Positions 28,108 to 37,650 of a DNA stretch of 61,874 bases are shown here, piece by piece. This DNA is from GWF2-33-9 sp964500435 (GTDB lineage Bacteria; Bacteroidota; Ignavibacteria; Kapaibacteriales; UBA2268), in the NCBI GenBank assembly GCA_964500435.1, contig CAZCNL010000014.1, positions 1 to 61,874 on the forward strand, in the 5' to 3' direction. The stretch's first letter is position 1; the number at the start of each line of letters is the position of its first letter. Made by a program: the position numbers and the translations under genes. The notes beneath the pieces were generated by a model. It did no database searches. It saw nothing but the letters and a program-made list of their open reading frames with translations, and was not told the DNA's origin.

Positions 28108-29796
28108 CTATAATTTAAAAAATAATTTTTTTTTCTGTTTAATTAATAAATTGTCATCTTTAAAAAAAATGATGTATAATCCTTCTTTCAATTTATAATC
28201 ATATAAAATAGAATTGATTGATCTATCCTCTTTTTTTAAATTAATATTACTCAATATATTTTCACCCAAATAATTATAAACGTCAAAATAAGAGTATGGG
28301 TAATTTGAATTTTTATTATAATCATCAAGACTGTTATTAACACTATTATAAAGATAATTACCATTTAAATTGCAAATATCAAGATTATAAAAACGTTCAA
28401 AATATTCATCCAACATAGCATCTGTAATCATAAAATCAGAAAATGGTGGAAAAGAGTTAAAAAATTTAACAGAATCATAATTATTATTAACTATGTAGTT
28501 CAATTCCAATAATGAATCACAGGTTAAAATGCTGTTTAAACCACTTAAATAATAAGAATCAGAATTAAATCCTGTACCAATACCTCCAGTTAAATAAAAT
28601 ACCGAATTATTATTTACTCTTAATTTACTTGTATTTACACTTATATTCTTATTTGTTTGAACTAATTTAATTATATTTCCATTAGTATCGGCTTTCAAAA
28701 TAAATATTTGACTATTTGTGTCATTATAATTATTAATAGTACCTGTTGCGATAAAAGTTGTATCATCTAATAATTTTATATCAGTAGAGACTGGTTCGAT
28801 ACTATTAATATTTTGTAAAACTAATTCTTTATACCATGTTATTTGCAAACTATGTTCACGATATGGTATTTGTGCTTTAACTATTATAATCTTATTATAT
28901 TTTTGTTTATCCTCTGAAGATGATTTAACCCCTATTATATAAAATGAATGGTTATGATTGAGTGATTTTAAATCTAATGAATTAAAAATTGTATTATCAA
29001 GCTCTTGGTTATTAATAACGTAAGTAATATGATTTAAATCCCAATCTGTCTTAGTGATAAATGCATGTGTTACTTGGTTTTTATCAATAATTTTCCCGAC
29101 AATAATAGTCCCCATAAAACTATGTAAACCTGTCTGATCATCAACTTCATAAATTCTATCTAAATCATAACCGTACATTTCTTTATAAAATTTATTGTAA
29201 GTTGTATCGAAATTAATAATAGAAAACCGATAAATTGAATCAATATCATCAGAAAGTGATACTAGTGTAGGAAAAATAAAGCCATTTATATGAATATTAC
29301 CAAGAGCGATGATTGAGTTGCCAAACGAACCTAGTCGAGTTGCATAAGTTGGTTTTGGCCGCAATTCTTCCCCATTTAAAGTAAAATAGGTATTATTCCT
29401 TTTTATTCTTTTTTTTGTTAAAATATCACCATTTTCGTTAATTTGCGCTATAAACATGCCCTCCTTATAACTGCCAATAATTGTGTATTTATTTATATCT
29501 GTCTTTTCAATTTCTTTAATATTTTCAATTGCAATATTTGAATATAGTCTAGTCCATATGATATTACCTGATTGACTTAATCTTGTTAAAATTAATGAGT
29601 TTGTTCCATCGCTTGTTTTGCTCATACCTGCTGATATAATATCTCCTTCATCTGTTAATGTTAAGCAAGTATTTTTATCGTAGTATTGTGTTCCATTAAT
29701 AACCTGGAAAGTTTGTGAGTTCAAAATTGTATTTGAAATTGTAAAAAAAATTACAAATATCATACTAAGGTTTTGAAAAAAATGTTTTGTTAACAT
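28108..29796 (-). CDS. Secreted beta-propeller-like protein with a divergent T9SS-type tail
   Basis: The 562 residues start with a signal peptide (FVIFFTISNTILNSQ). Repeats such as LTLTDEGDIISAGMS, LTRLSQSGNIIWTRLY, AQINENGDILTKKR and LKADTNGNIIKLVQT resemble the blades of extracellular propeller proteins that are common T9SS cargo. The end (FDVYNYLGENIL ... LKEGLYIIFFKDDN ... KKLFFKL) fits a divergent sorting domain. The specific role is not recognisable. It is 11 bases upstream of the large GEVED/Ig protein gene, so the two are probably coexpressed. Confidence 0.75.
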   Translation of the reverse strand: MLTKHFFQNLSMIFVIFFTISNTILNSQTFQVINGTQYYDKNTCLTLTDEGDIISAGMSKTSDGTNSLILTRLSQSGNIIWTRLYSNIAIENIKEIEKTDINKYTIIGSYKEGMFIAQINENGDILTKKRIKRNNTYFTLNGEELRPKPTYATRLGSFGNSIIALGNIHINGFIFPTLVSLSDDIDSIYRFSIINFDTTYNKFYKEMYGYDLDRIYEVDDQTGLHSFMGTIIVGKIIDKNQVTHAFITKTDWDLNHITYVINNQELDNTIFNSLDLKSLNHNHSFYIIGVKSSSEDKQKYNKIIIVKAQIPYREHSLQITWYKELVLQNINSIEPVSTDIKLLDDTTFIATGTINNYNDTNSQIFILKADTNGNIIKLVQTNKNISVNTSKLRVNNNSVFYLTGGIGTGFNSDSYYLSGLNSILTCDSLLELNYIVNNNYDSVKFFNSFPPFSDFMITDAMLDEYFERFYNLDICNLNGNYLYNSVNNSLDDYNKNSNYPYSYFDVYNYLGENILSNINLKKEDRSINSILYDYKLKEGLYIIFFKDDNLLIKQKKKLFFKL

Positions 29797-30185
29797 AACT
29801 ATTATTCCTTTTTTTTAAAATAAAATTCTTTTATCCATTTTTTGCATTTTTTATCAAAGTAAATTTAATAAAATTTTTTCAAAGAACCAAATAATAATAG
29901 ATTTTAATGCTTTTTTTTTCTGTTTTGACATTTATATTTTCAATAAACTATCAAATTATTTATATTATTTAAACAATATTATTAATATAAATGTTACATA
30001 AACATGAGCAATCTTAAATAAAAATATAAGATCATTACTAATGAAAATTATTAACCAATAATCATAATCAACTCTAAGTTTTTACATAAACAATTAAAAT
30101 TTCCATACTAATTTCAAATTGCTTAATCATTTCTTTAAAAATTACTTATCTTTTGTAATGATTATCAAAAAAATGAATTTTTATG
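29797..30185. other. AT-rich intergenic region, no gene seen
   Basis: About 390 bases of very AT-rich DNA between the propeller-protein gene start and the end of the hybrid kinase gene. I found no open frame of note, no RNA gene, no clear hairpin terminator and no convincing promoter motif. Confidence 0.6.
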
Positions 30186-32858
30186 TTAATACTCAAATTT
30201 TTTTTTAATTAACTCGAGCAAAGTATTTTGGTCAATTGGTTTAGATATATAGTCGTCGCATCCTGCCGCAATTGCTTTATCTTTATCTCCTTCGAGTGCA
30301 TAAGCAGTTTGAGCAATTACTACTACTTTTGGATTTATTTCTTTAATCAATTTTGTTGCTGTATAGCCATCCATCTCAGGCATTTTTAAATCCATTAAAA
30401 TCAAATCAAAATCTGGGCTCGCTGCGAACGCTTCAACTGCTTCTTTGCCATTTTGCGTATGAACTATTTCACAATCAAATCGCTTGAAAATTGANNNNNN
30501 NNNNNNNNNNNNNNNNNNNNNNNNNNNNNNNNNNNNNNNNNNNNNNNNNNNNNNNNNNNNNNNNNNNNNNNNNNNNNNNNNNNNNNNNNNNNNNTTTGCT
30601 TCAATTAGTTTTGCTTCTGTCTCTTTTATCTTGGATATTTCAATAATTGCTCCAATTATACCCGCAATTTCGCCGTTACTTTTGTAAAAAAGATTTTTAT
30701 GAAAAATTGCATCTATTTTCTCCCCGTTTTTAGTAACCATTTTTGACTCATACACTTGTTTTCCTCCCATAATATATAACTCTTTGTCCTTCAAAGCACA
30801 TATTTCAGTCAAATCTTTATCTTTATATATTTCGAATATATCCTTTCCAATTACTTCTTCTTTCGGAAAACCTAAAAAGTTAGTAAAAGCTTTATTAATT
30901 TTGAAATATTTTCCATTTACATCTTTGAAAAATACTGGAATTGGCAGCGAGTCAATTAAATAATCAAGAAATTTTTCATTATTTTTAACTTGTTCCTCAG
31001 CCTTTTTCCTTGTTGTTATATCTGTAACAATCGAGTGCAAGTAAATTTTTCCTTCAATTTCAATACTTGAACTATAAACTGCCACATCACGTATTTCGCC
31101 ACTTGCCAATCTATGTTTGAATTCAAAGAAATTCTCTTTTCTTTCAAGAGCACTTTTCATCTTTTGTTTTATTTCTGCCGGCGTCAAAGTATTAATATCG
31201 GAAATTTTCTTCTTTTTCAATTCGTTTCTGCTCCAACCATAAAATTGCTCAGCTGCTTTGTTAGCATCAACAATTTGCCCATCTTCAGGATCAATTAAAA
31301 GTTTAACGACAACGTGTTCTTCAAATAATTTTTTAAATTTTGTTTCACTTGCTTGCAATGCAGCTTCGGCTTTTTTTCGTTCAGTAATATCATGAATTAT
31401 TATCGAAAAAAGTTCATTCGAAGCTATACTTAATTTGCTTTGGTAAACTTCGACATCACGTATTTCGCCGTTTTTCAAACGGTGCTTGAAATTGAAATAA
31501 TTTTGATCTTTTTTACGGGCTTCAGCCATTTTCTCTTTTATTTCCTCGGGACTCATTGTATTTATTTGAGCAATGCTCATATTTGTAAGTTCTTCTATAC
31601 TCCAACCATAAAATTTTGCCGCTGCTTTGTTGGCATACACAATTTGTTGATTTTCAGGGTTAATTAGTAAAATGACTGCTTCATTATTTTCGAAAAATAA
31701 TCTAAACTTTTCTTCGCTTTTTCTAATTTCTTCTTCCTGTTTCTTGAGTTGATCGTGAGCTATCTCTAATTCTGTCAAATCTCGAGCAATTGTTAATACT
31801 GCAGGCTTTCCATTAAATTTTACTTTTTTTGCAGTTATTTCTAATACTTTAACATTTCCTTTTTTTGTAATAATTTTCTCAATGGCTGGTGGTGCAAGTT
31901 CTTCTTGACCTTTAACCATTTTTTCAATTCTTTTTTTAGCAAGTTCAACAAAATCAGGATGCATTATAGATAAAACATCAATGCTAAGCATCTCTTCTAC
32001 CGAATCTGCTTCGAAAATTTCCATTGCTGATTTATTTGCAAATACAACTTTCCCGTTTTGATGAACAACAATTCCAGCGGGTGACAATTCTGTTAATGCT
32101 TTATAATTTTCTTTTTCATCTAAAAGTAATTTCTCCTGATTATCACTGTGCTTATAAATAATAGCTAACAAAATTAAACCCAAAGTCCAAATAATAAAAT
32201 GCGGAATAAAAATATGCATTAAATCATTTTTTGTATGCTCCAAATAGGGCTCATAAGGCAAAGAAATGCTTATTGCACCTCTCACATCGCCAACTTTATA
32301 ACCCCTTGTTGAATGGCAAGTCAAACATTCCTTTGTTGTCATTAGTGGTGCAATATATTTAAATAAGATGCGTTGGTTTTCATCTTTTGTAATTGTATGG
32401 TGTTCTTTTTTACCTTTTTCGAATTGTAATAATGCTGCTTCTTCCAAACTATCGGGCTTATTTTGAGGATTAATTGGTTTTAAACTAATAATTTTACTTG
32501 TTATCTTTTTTTCTTTTTTTTCAATCTCGTATATTAAACGCATCATATAGGCTGGATTTACAAGAGTTAAACGAGTTCCATTAAGTGTTTCAATATCTCT
32601 AAGGGGATGATCTGCTAAATATGGATTTGGTTGAACTTTATCGCTCGGGGCGTAAATTCCACCAATAGAAGATGCCCATTTCCGGAAAACTAAATCTTTC
32701 TGAAAATTTGTCCTTGCATTTTCTAAAGCCAGCTGATAAGAAGTCATTTCAATATAATTGAAATTAAAAATAAGTGATAATGCCAAAAAAATCGTGAATA
32801 AAATTCCTGCTACTATATACCTAATTTTCTTCTTCGCAAACATACTTTCCTTTTTCAT
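30186..32858 (-). CDS. Hybrid sensor histidine kinase: heme-motif DUF3365 sensor, four PAS domains, receiver (kinase core lost in gap)
   Basis: The ATG at 32858 is preferred because it precedes the first membrane helix (YIVAGILFTIFLALSLIF, about 14-31). The periplasmic part matches DUF3365/Tll0287-like sensors and carries a heme c-type motif CLTCH at 178-182. A second helix follows near 216-235. Four PAS domains follow, the second and third nearly duplicates of each other (NKAA...FYGWS...EIRDV). After an N run the protein resumes in a receiver domain with the phospho-acceptor in LILMDLKMPEMDG and ISKPID. The histidine-kinase and ATPase domains, about 200 residues, must lie in the gap, which is shown as only 100 bases. 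It would sense a redox or gas signal; no partner regulator is adjacent. Confidence 0.85.
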   Translation of the reverse strand: MKKESMFAKKKIRYIVAGILFTIFLALSLIFNFNYIEMTSYQLALENARTNFQKDLVFRKWASSIGGIYAPSDKVQPNPYLADHPLRDIETLNGTRLTLVNPAYMMRLIYEIEKKEKKITSKIISLKPINPQNKPDSLEEAALLQFEKGKKEHHTITKDENQRILFKYIAPLMTTKECLTCHSTRGYKVGDVRGAISISLPYEPYLEHTKNDLMHIFIPHFIIWTLGLILLAIIYKHSDNQEKLLLDEKENYKALTELSPAGIVVHQNGKVVFANKSAMEIFEADSVEEMLSIDVLSIMHPDFVELAKKRIEKMVKGQEELAPPAIEKIITKKGNVKVLEITAKKVKFNGKPAVLTIARDLTELEIAHDQLKKQEEEIRKSEEKFRLFFENNEAVILLINPENQQIVYANKAAAKFYGWSIEELTNMSIAQINTMSPEEIKEKMAEARKKDQNYFNFKHRLKNGEIRDVEVYQSKLSIASNELFSIIIHDITERKKAEAALQASETKFKKLFEEHVVVKLLIDPEDGQIVDANKAAEQFYGWSRNELKKKKISDINTLTPAEIKQKMKSALERKENFFEFKHRLASGEIRDVAVYSSSIEIEGKIYLHSIVTDITTRKKAEEQVKNNEKFLDYLIDSLPIPVFFKDVNGKYFKINKAFTNFLGFPKEEVIGKDIFEIYKDKDLTEICALKDKELYIMGGKQVYESKMVTKNGEKIDAIFHKNLFYKSNGEIAGIIGAIIEISKIKETEAKLIEAXXXXXXXXXXXXXXXXXXXXXXXXXXXXXXXXXXSIFKRFDCEIVHTQNGKEAVEAFAASPDFDLILMDLKMPEMDGYTATKLIKEINPKVVVIAQTAYALEGDKDKAIAAGCDDYISKPIDQNTLLELIKKKFEY
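30495..30594. other. Assembly gap (100 N) inside the hybrid kinase gene
   Basis: The gap falls between the last PAS domain and the receiver domain. An intact hybrid kinase needs a phosphoacceptor helix pair, an ATPase domain and the start of the receiver here, well over 500 bases. So the true gap should be several times longer than 100. Confidence 0.95.
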
Positions 32859-33017
32859 AATTCTATTTATTATTTTATATTTATAAAATAAATAAATTAG
32901 AAATAATACTTCTTTTTTTATAAAATAAACCCAAATTATTTGCAAAATACAAAATTATTTTATAAATTGTACTTTGTAATCTTAAATATTTTTTTAAATT
33001 ATTATTTTCGAGGATTT

Positions 33018-33347
33018 ATGAAAAAATCATTATTTTTTGTTCTTTTATTATTCCTTGTTTTTGGTTGTTCTTCTATGTATATCAAAGTAAACCCATTAAT
33101 TGCTAATCCACCAGAAGTTGAAAAAGGCGGGAAAACTACTTTGTCTTGGAATTTCGAATCGAACGCAGATTTACACATCTACATTACAACTTCAGTTGAT
33201 AACAAAGTGCTTTTCGATAATTTACCAAAACAAGGTTCGGTTGAAGTTGGTGTGAATGAAACAACTACATTTATTATTTATGGAATTGACAAAGCAGATA
33301 AACCAAGAGTCCAAGGAAAATATTCTTGTACAGTAAAAGTAAAATGA
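33018..33347 (+). CDS. Small lipoprotein with Ig-like fold
   Basis: The ATG at 33018 gives 109 residues with a lipobox (LLFLVFGCSS). The remainder is beta-rich (GGKTTLSWNFESNADLHIY ... GVNETTTFIIYGIDKADKP), resembling a single Ig-like domain. An AGGA element precedes the start by a few bases, one of the few Shine-Dalgarno-like sequences seen here. The function is unknown. It lies between the hybrid kinase (divergent) and gmk (convergent). Confidence 0.65.
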   Translation: MKKSLFFVLLLFLVFGCSSMYIKVNPLIANPPEVEKGGKTTLSWNFESNADLHIYITTSVDNKVLFDNLPKQGSVEVGVNETTTFIIYGIDKADKPRVQGKYSCTVKVK

Positions 33348-33359
33348 TAATTTGTTTGA

Positions 33360-33920
33360 TTAACTTAACAAATTAGCATCAATAATTGATTTTACTTGAA
33401 GATAAGCTTGTTCTAAGTCATCATTTATTATGATATGGTCGAATTTATCAATAAATGACATTTCATAATTTGCACGTTCTAATCTGATTGCAAGTTGTTC
33501 TTCTGTCTCTGTATTTCTTTTCCGAAGCCTTTCGACAAGTTGTTCAATTGATGGTGGTGCAATAAAAAATAACAGTGAATCATTAGGGAATTTAGTTTTA
33601 ATCGATAGTGCTCCTTTTACATCTATATCAAATAGAAGGCATTTTTTTTGGTCTTGTACTTTTTGAATTTCAGATATTGGAGTACCATAATAATTTCCGA
33701 AAATTTCTTCCCATTCAATTAATTGACCATTTTCAATCATTTGTTGAAATTCTGACTTATCCATAAAATAATAATGGACTCCGTCAATTTCCCCTTTTCG
33801 AGGTGTACGAGTAGTGGCAGAAACAGATAAAATTAAATTATTATAATCTGCTAATAATTTCCTTACAAAAGTGGATTTTCCTCCCCCACTGGGAGAGGAA
33901 AACACAATAAATTTCTTCAT
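33360..33920 (-). CDS. gmk: Guanylate kinase
   Basis: Phosphorylates GMP to GDP. The 186-residue protein has the P-loop SSPSGGGKSTFVRKLL, GMP-binding SATTRTPRKGEIDGVHYYFM, and the lid/ADP segment RLRKRNTETEEQLAIRLERA. It starts three bases after the aminopeptidase P stop codon, so it is in that transcript, and belongs with guaB upstream in purine nucleotide supply. Confidence 0.95.
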   Translation of the reverse strand: MKKFIVFSSPSGGGKSTFVRKLLADYNNLILSVSATTRTPRKGEIDGVHYYFMDKSEFQQMIENGQLIEWEEIFGNYYGTPISEIQKVQDQKKCLLFDIDVKGALSIKTKFPNDSLLFFIAPPSIEQLVERLRKRNTETEEQLAIRLERANYEMSFIDKFDHIIINDDLEQAYLQVKSIIDANLLS

Positions 33921-33923
33921 AAA

Positions 33924-36113
33924 TTACATAATATATGGTAATTCATCAGGAGCATTTGTTAACATTACTGCTCCATTTTTAGTAACAAAAATATTATCTT
34001 CGACTCTCATTCCATATTTATCGGGCAAATAAACACCGGGTTCGATTGCTAATACAGCATCTTCTGGTACATTTTGGTCATCTATTCTAAATGTAATGAT
34101 TGGGTTTTCGTGTGGAACTAATCCAAGACCATGTCCCAATGAATGTTGGAAATATTCTCCAAAACCAGCCTCTTTGATTAAATCACGAGCTACAGCATCC
34201 AAATTCTTTACATTCATTCCAGGTAAAACTGCGTTTATAGCTTTCATTTCAGCTTGACGTAATAGTGAATACAAATTACGTTGTTCACGTGATGGCTTAG
34301 CACCTACACATATAGTTCTGGTTATATCCGAGCAAAATCCATTAACTTTAAAGCCAAAATCCATTATTACGATATCGCCCTTTCGGATTTTTTTATCTGT
34401 AGGTTGTCCATGGACTAATGCACCACGTACTCCACTTGTTACTATAATATCAAATGCATCACCTTCTGCTCCGAGTTTTCGTCCTTGATATGCAATTTCG
34501 ATTGCTACATCTTTTTCTGTCATTCCTGGTTTAATGAATTCAAGCATTTTTTCGTATACTTTTTCAGCAATTTGACACGATTGCTTGATATATGCTAATT
34601 CCTCTGGTGCTTTTGCTTGAGTGAATGGTTCAATTAAAGCCGGCGTGGGTTTAAATTTTACGGGACGTATCAAATTTCTATACTCAACTGCTTCGTAATA
34701 GGATACTCTATCTGCTTCAAAAGCAATTGATTCAATATTTTCGAGTAAACCAATTTGCAACACATATTTCCATAAATCTCGTGTAATGTGTGTTCGCAAA
34801 TTTGGTAATGGATATAGTTCTGATTTTATTTGTTCTTCATATCTATCATCAGTAATAAAATGTATTGCATTTTTAAATACAAATAAATAAGCTGAAGACC
34901 CAGAAAATCCTGTTAAATATCTTATATTTGGAAGATATGATATAAAAATTCCATCTACTTTTTCATAATTTAAAGCAAAGTATATTTGACTCAAACGAAA
35001 ATTAATCTTGTCAGGATATGTTGTTCTTGTGGTTACTTTGTTACTTTTTGATTTACCTTTTTGTACTTGCTTCATAAAATCGCTTTGTTCAGTCTCTTTT
35101 GACTCTTCAACTTTTTCTTCTGCTTGTTCTTCAACTTTTTCTTCTGCAATTTCCTTTTCTGACTCTGCTGGTACTTCTTCTACGACTGCTACTTCCTCGA
35201 CTGATTCGACAACTTCAGCAATAGTTTCTTGCTTTTTACCTCGTTTCTTCTTTACGGGTTCTGCTGGTGCTTCTTCTACGACTATCACTTCCTCTACTGG
35301 TGCAACAGATTCAGCAACTTCTTGCTTTTTACCTCGTTTCTTCTTTACGGGTTCTGCTGGTGCTTCTTCTACGACTATCACTTCCTCTACTGGTGCAACA
35401 GATTCAGCAACTTCTTGCTTTTTACCTCGTTTCTTCTTTACGGGTTCTGCTGGTGCTTCTTCTACGACTATCACTTCCTCTACTGGTGCAACAGATTCAG
35501 CAACTTCTTGCTTTTTACCTCGTTTCTTCTTTACGGGTTCTGCTGGTGCTTCTTCTACGACTATCACTTCCTCTACTGGTGCAACAGATTCAGCAACTTC
35601 TTGCTTTTTACCTCGTTTCTTCTTTACGGGTTCTGCTGGTGCTGCTTCTACGACTGCTACTTCCTCAACTGGTGCAACAGATTCAGCAACTTCTTGCTTT
35701 TTACCTCGTTTCTTCTTTACGGNNNNNNNNNNNNNNNNNNNNNNNNNNNNNNNNNNNNNNNNNNNNNNNNNNNNNNNNNNNNNNNNNNNNNNNNNNNNNN
35801 NNNNNNNNNNNNNNNNNNNNNNTTCTTGCTTTTTACCTCGTTTCTTCTTTACGGGTTCTGCTGGTGCTGCTTCTACGGCAATATTGGTTTCAGGTTTATT
35901 TTTACTTTTTTTTGTGCTTATGATTTCGTCTTGAGCGGGTGAAACATCTTTTTGTTTTTTTGTGCTTATTTTTTGTTTATTTGTGCTTTCAATTGGAGCA
36001 CTAACAACATTTTCAAAAGGCTCAGGATTAGTGTTTGCCTTTTTCTTGGAAGATTTTACTTTTTGTTCTTCCTCTGCATTGTTTGTTTGATTATTAGTAA
36101 ATTTCTTTGCCAT
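33924..36113 (-). CDS. Xaa-Pro aminopeptidase (M24) with long repetitive charged N-terminal extension
   Basis: The C-terminal ~360 residues form a complete aminopeptidase P: a creatinase-type N-domain (DGIFISYLPNIRYLTGFSGS) and the pita-bread M24 domain with metal ligands in MDFGFKVNGFCSDITRT, SLGHGLGLVPHE, LAIEPGVYLP and MRVEDNIFV. It removes an N-terminal residue ahead of proline. Fused in front are at least 350 residues of low complexity: a Lys/Asn-rich start, then a 31-residue repeat with a basic patch (PVKKKRGKKQE) and an acidic patch (VEEVIVVEE). The repeat array has an assembly gap. No signal peptide is visible, so it is probably cytoplasmic. Ordinary family members lack such an extension. 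Confidence 0.9.
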   Translation of the reverse strand: MAKKFTNNQTNNAEEEQKVKSSKKKANTNPEPFENVVSAPIESTNKQKISTKKQKDVSPAQDEIISTKKSKNKPETNIAVEAAPAEPVKKKRGKKQEXXXXXXXXXXXXXXXXXXXXXXXXXXXXXXXXXXVKKKRGKKQEVAESVAPVEEVAVVEAAPAEPVKKKRGKKQEVAESVAPVEEVIVVEEAPAEPVKKKRGKKQEVAESVAPVEEVIVVEEAPAEPVKKKRGKKQEVAESVAPVEEVIVVEEAPAEPVKKKRGKKQEVAESVAPVEEVIVVEEAPAEPVKKKRGKKQETIAEVVESVEEVAVVEEVPAESEKEIAEEKVEEQAEEKVEESKETEQSDFMKQVQKGKSKSNKVTTRTTYPDKINFRLSQIYFALNYEKVDGIFISYLPNIRYLTGFSGSSAYLFVFKNAIHFITDDRYEEQIKSELYPLPNLRTHITRDLWKYVLQIGLLENIESIAFEADRVSYYEAVEYRNLIRPVKFKPTPALIEPFTQAKAPEELAYIKQSCQIAEKVYEKMLEFIKPGMTEKDVAIEIAYQGRKLGAEGDAFDIIVTSGVRGALVHGQPTDKKIRKGDIVIMDFGFKVNGFCSDITRTICVGAKPSREQRNLYSLLRQAEMKAINAVLPGMNVKNLDAVARDLIKEAGFGEYFQHSLGHGLGLVPHENPIITFRIDDQNVPEDAVLAIEPGVYLPDKYGMRVEDNIFVTKNGAVMLTNAPDELPYIM
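35163..35880 (-). repeat. 93-bp tandem coding repeat array in the aminopeptidase gene
   Basis: The basic motif KKKRGKK recurs with its downstream edge at 35256, 35349, 35442, 35535, 35628 and 35721, exactly 93 bases apart, and again at 35853 beyond the gap. Four units are nearly or fully identical at DNA level, so the array expanded recently and may vary in copy number. The unit encodes 31 residues alternating basic and acidic blocks. The edges of the array have degenerate copies. Confidence 0.93.
35723..35822. other. Assembly gap (100 N) inside the repeat array
   Basis: Unit boundaries at 35721 and 35853 are 132 bases apart, which is not a multiple of 93. If the array is continuous, the true gap should be 61 bases plus a whole number of 93-base units, not 100. 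The gap arises naturally from repeat collapse. Confidence 0.95.
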
Positions 36114-36175
36114 AGACCGCTATATTTTTAAATTATAATATTCGAAAAAAAGTAAAGAGCGTTTACTTGCAAATT

Positions 36176-37642
36176 TTACAAATAATAATTGGGTGGCTCT
36201 TTTGTAATTGAAACGTGATGCGGATGAGACTCTACTAAGCTGGAGTGAGTAATGCGAACAAATTGAGCATTTTGTCGCAATTCTTCAATTGTTTTCGAAC
36301 CTGTATAGCCCATCGCAGCTTTTAATCCACCAATTAATTGATATATCGTTTCGCTTACATTCCCACGGAACGGTACACGCCCTTCTATTCCTTCTGGAAC
36401 AAATTTTGAAATTTCGGACTCAACATCTTGGAAATATCTATCTGCTGAGCCTTCTTTCATTGCATCAACCGAACCCATACCACGATATATTTTATATGCA
36501 CGACGTTCATAAATTATTTTTTCGCCTGGACTTTCTTCATGACCGGCAAGTAAACTACCAATCATCACAGTATTAGCACCGCCGGCAAGTGCCTTAGGAA
36601 TGTCGCCTGTTTGTTTGATTCCACCATCTGCAATCACAGGTACACCTGCTTTTTGTGCTTCGTCAGCAACTGCCATTATTGCAGAAAGTTGCGGAACACC
36701 AATTCCGGCTACAATACGTGTTGTGCATATAGAACCTGGTCCAATTCCGACTTTTAATGCATCGGCTCCTGCTTCAATTAATGCCCTTGCGGCTTCTGCT
36801 GTACCTATATTGCCAGCAACAACTTGCAAATTTTTATATCTTTGTTTTATATTTTTTAAAGTTTCAATTACACCTTTTGAATGCCCGTGTGCTGTATCTA
36901 TAAAAAGCACGTCAATGCCTGCTTCGACCAAAGCATCGGCACGTTCAATTGTATTTGCAGCTACTCCAACGGCTGCACCAACGAGCAATCGTCCCTGCGC
37001 ATCTTTTGCAGAATTTGGAAATTGCTTTTTCTTTTGAATATCTTTAAATGTTATTAATCCTTTGAGAATATAGTTTTCGTCGACAACAAGCAATTTTTCA
37101 ATTCTATGGTTTTGTAATAATCTTTCTGCATCATCAAGTGTTGTTCCCACTGGAGCAGTTACAAGATTATCCTTTGTCATAATCTTGTAAATCTTTTCTC
37201 TTAAATCTGGATTGAATCTTAAATCACGATTAGTTATTATGCCAATTAACTTCCCGTTTGATTCTATAACAGGAATACCTGAAATATGGAACTTTGCCAT
37301 TAAATTAAGAGCATCGGCGACTGTGTTATCGGGCGAAAGTGTTATTGGTTTGGATATCATCCCACTTTCGCTACGTTTCACTAAATCAACTTCGTTAGCT
37401 TGTTTTTCGATTGATAAGTTTTTATGAATTACTCCCAAACCACCTTCACGGGCAATTGCAGTTGCCATATTTGCTTCGGTAACTGTGTCCATTGCCGCCG
37501 AAATAATTGGTATATTTAGAGTTATTTCACGAGTAAGCTTTGCGGAGACATTAACATCACGAGGTAGTACTTCACTATATCTCGGTAAAATTAATACATC
37601 ATCATAAGTGAGTGCTTCACTTAAAATTTTATCTTTAAACAT
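36176..37642 (-). CDS. guaB: Inosine-5'-monophosphate dehydrogenase
   Basis: Oxidises IMP to XMP with NAD+, the committed step to GMP. The 488-residue barrel shows SAAMDTVTEANMATAIAREGG, two CBS domains (about 95-205), the catalytic loop GPGSICTTRIVAGIGVPQ, and the flap region (YRGMGSVDAMKEGSADRYF). It lies 62 bases upstream of the aminopeptidase gene and eight bases downstream of atpC. Confidence 0.96.
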   Translation of the reverse strand: MFKDKILSEALTYDDVLILPRYSEVLPRDVNVSAKLTREITLNIPIISAAMDTVTEANMATAIAREGGLGVIHKNLSIEKQANEVDLVKRSESGMISKPITLSPDNTVADALNLMAKFHISGIPVIESNGKLIGIITNRDLRFNPDLREKIYKIMTKDNLVTAPVGTTLDDAERLLQNHRIEKLLVVDENYILKGLITFKDIQKKKQFPNSAKDAQGRLLVGAAVGVAANTIERADALVEAGIDVLFIDTAHGHSKGVIETLKNIKQRYKNLQVVAGNIGTAEAARALIEAGADALKVGIGPGSICTTRIVAGIGVPQLSAIMAVADEAQKAGVPVIADGGIKQTGDIPKALAGGANTVMIGSLLAGHEESPGEKIIYERRAYKIYRGMGSVDAMKEGSADRYFQDVESEISKFVPEGIEGRVPFRGNVSETIYQLIGGLKAAMGYTGSKTIEELRQNAQFVRITHSSLVESHPHHVSITKEPPNYYL

Positions 37643-37650
37643 TATAATTT

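Noticed and set aside
35163..35880. CRISPR-like array
   Set aside because: Units are contiguous with no spacers, keep a reading frame and encode a regular peptide.
35008..35942. Long plus-strand open frames (more than 200 residues) across the repeat array
   Set aside because: They are antisense shadows of the 93-base repeat coding for the aminopeptidase extension; the other strand gives a coherent protein.
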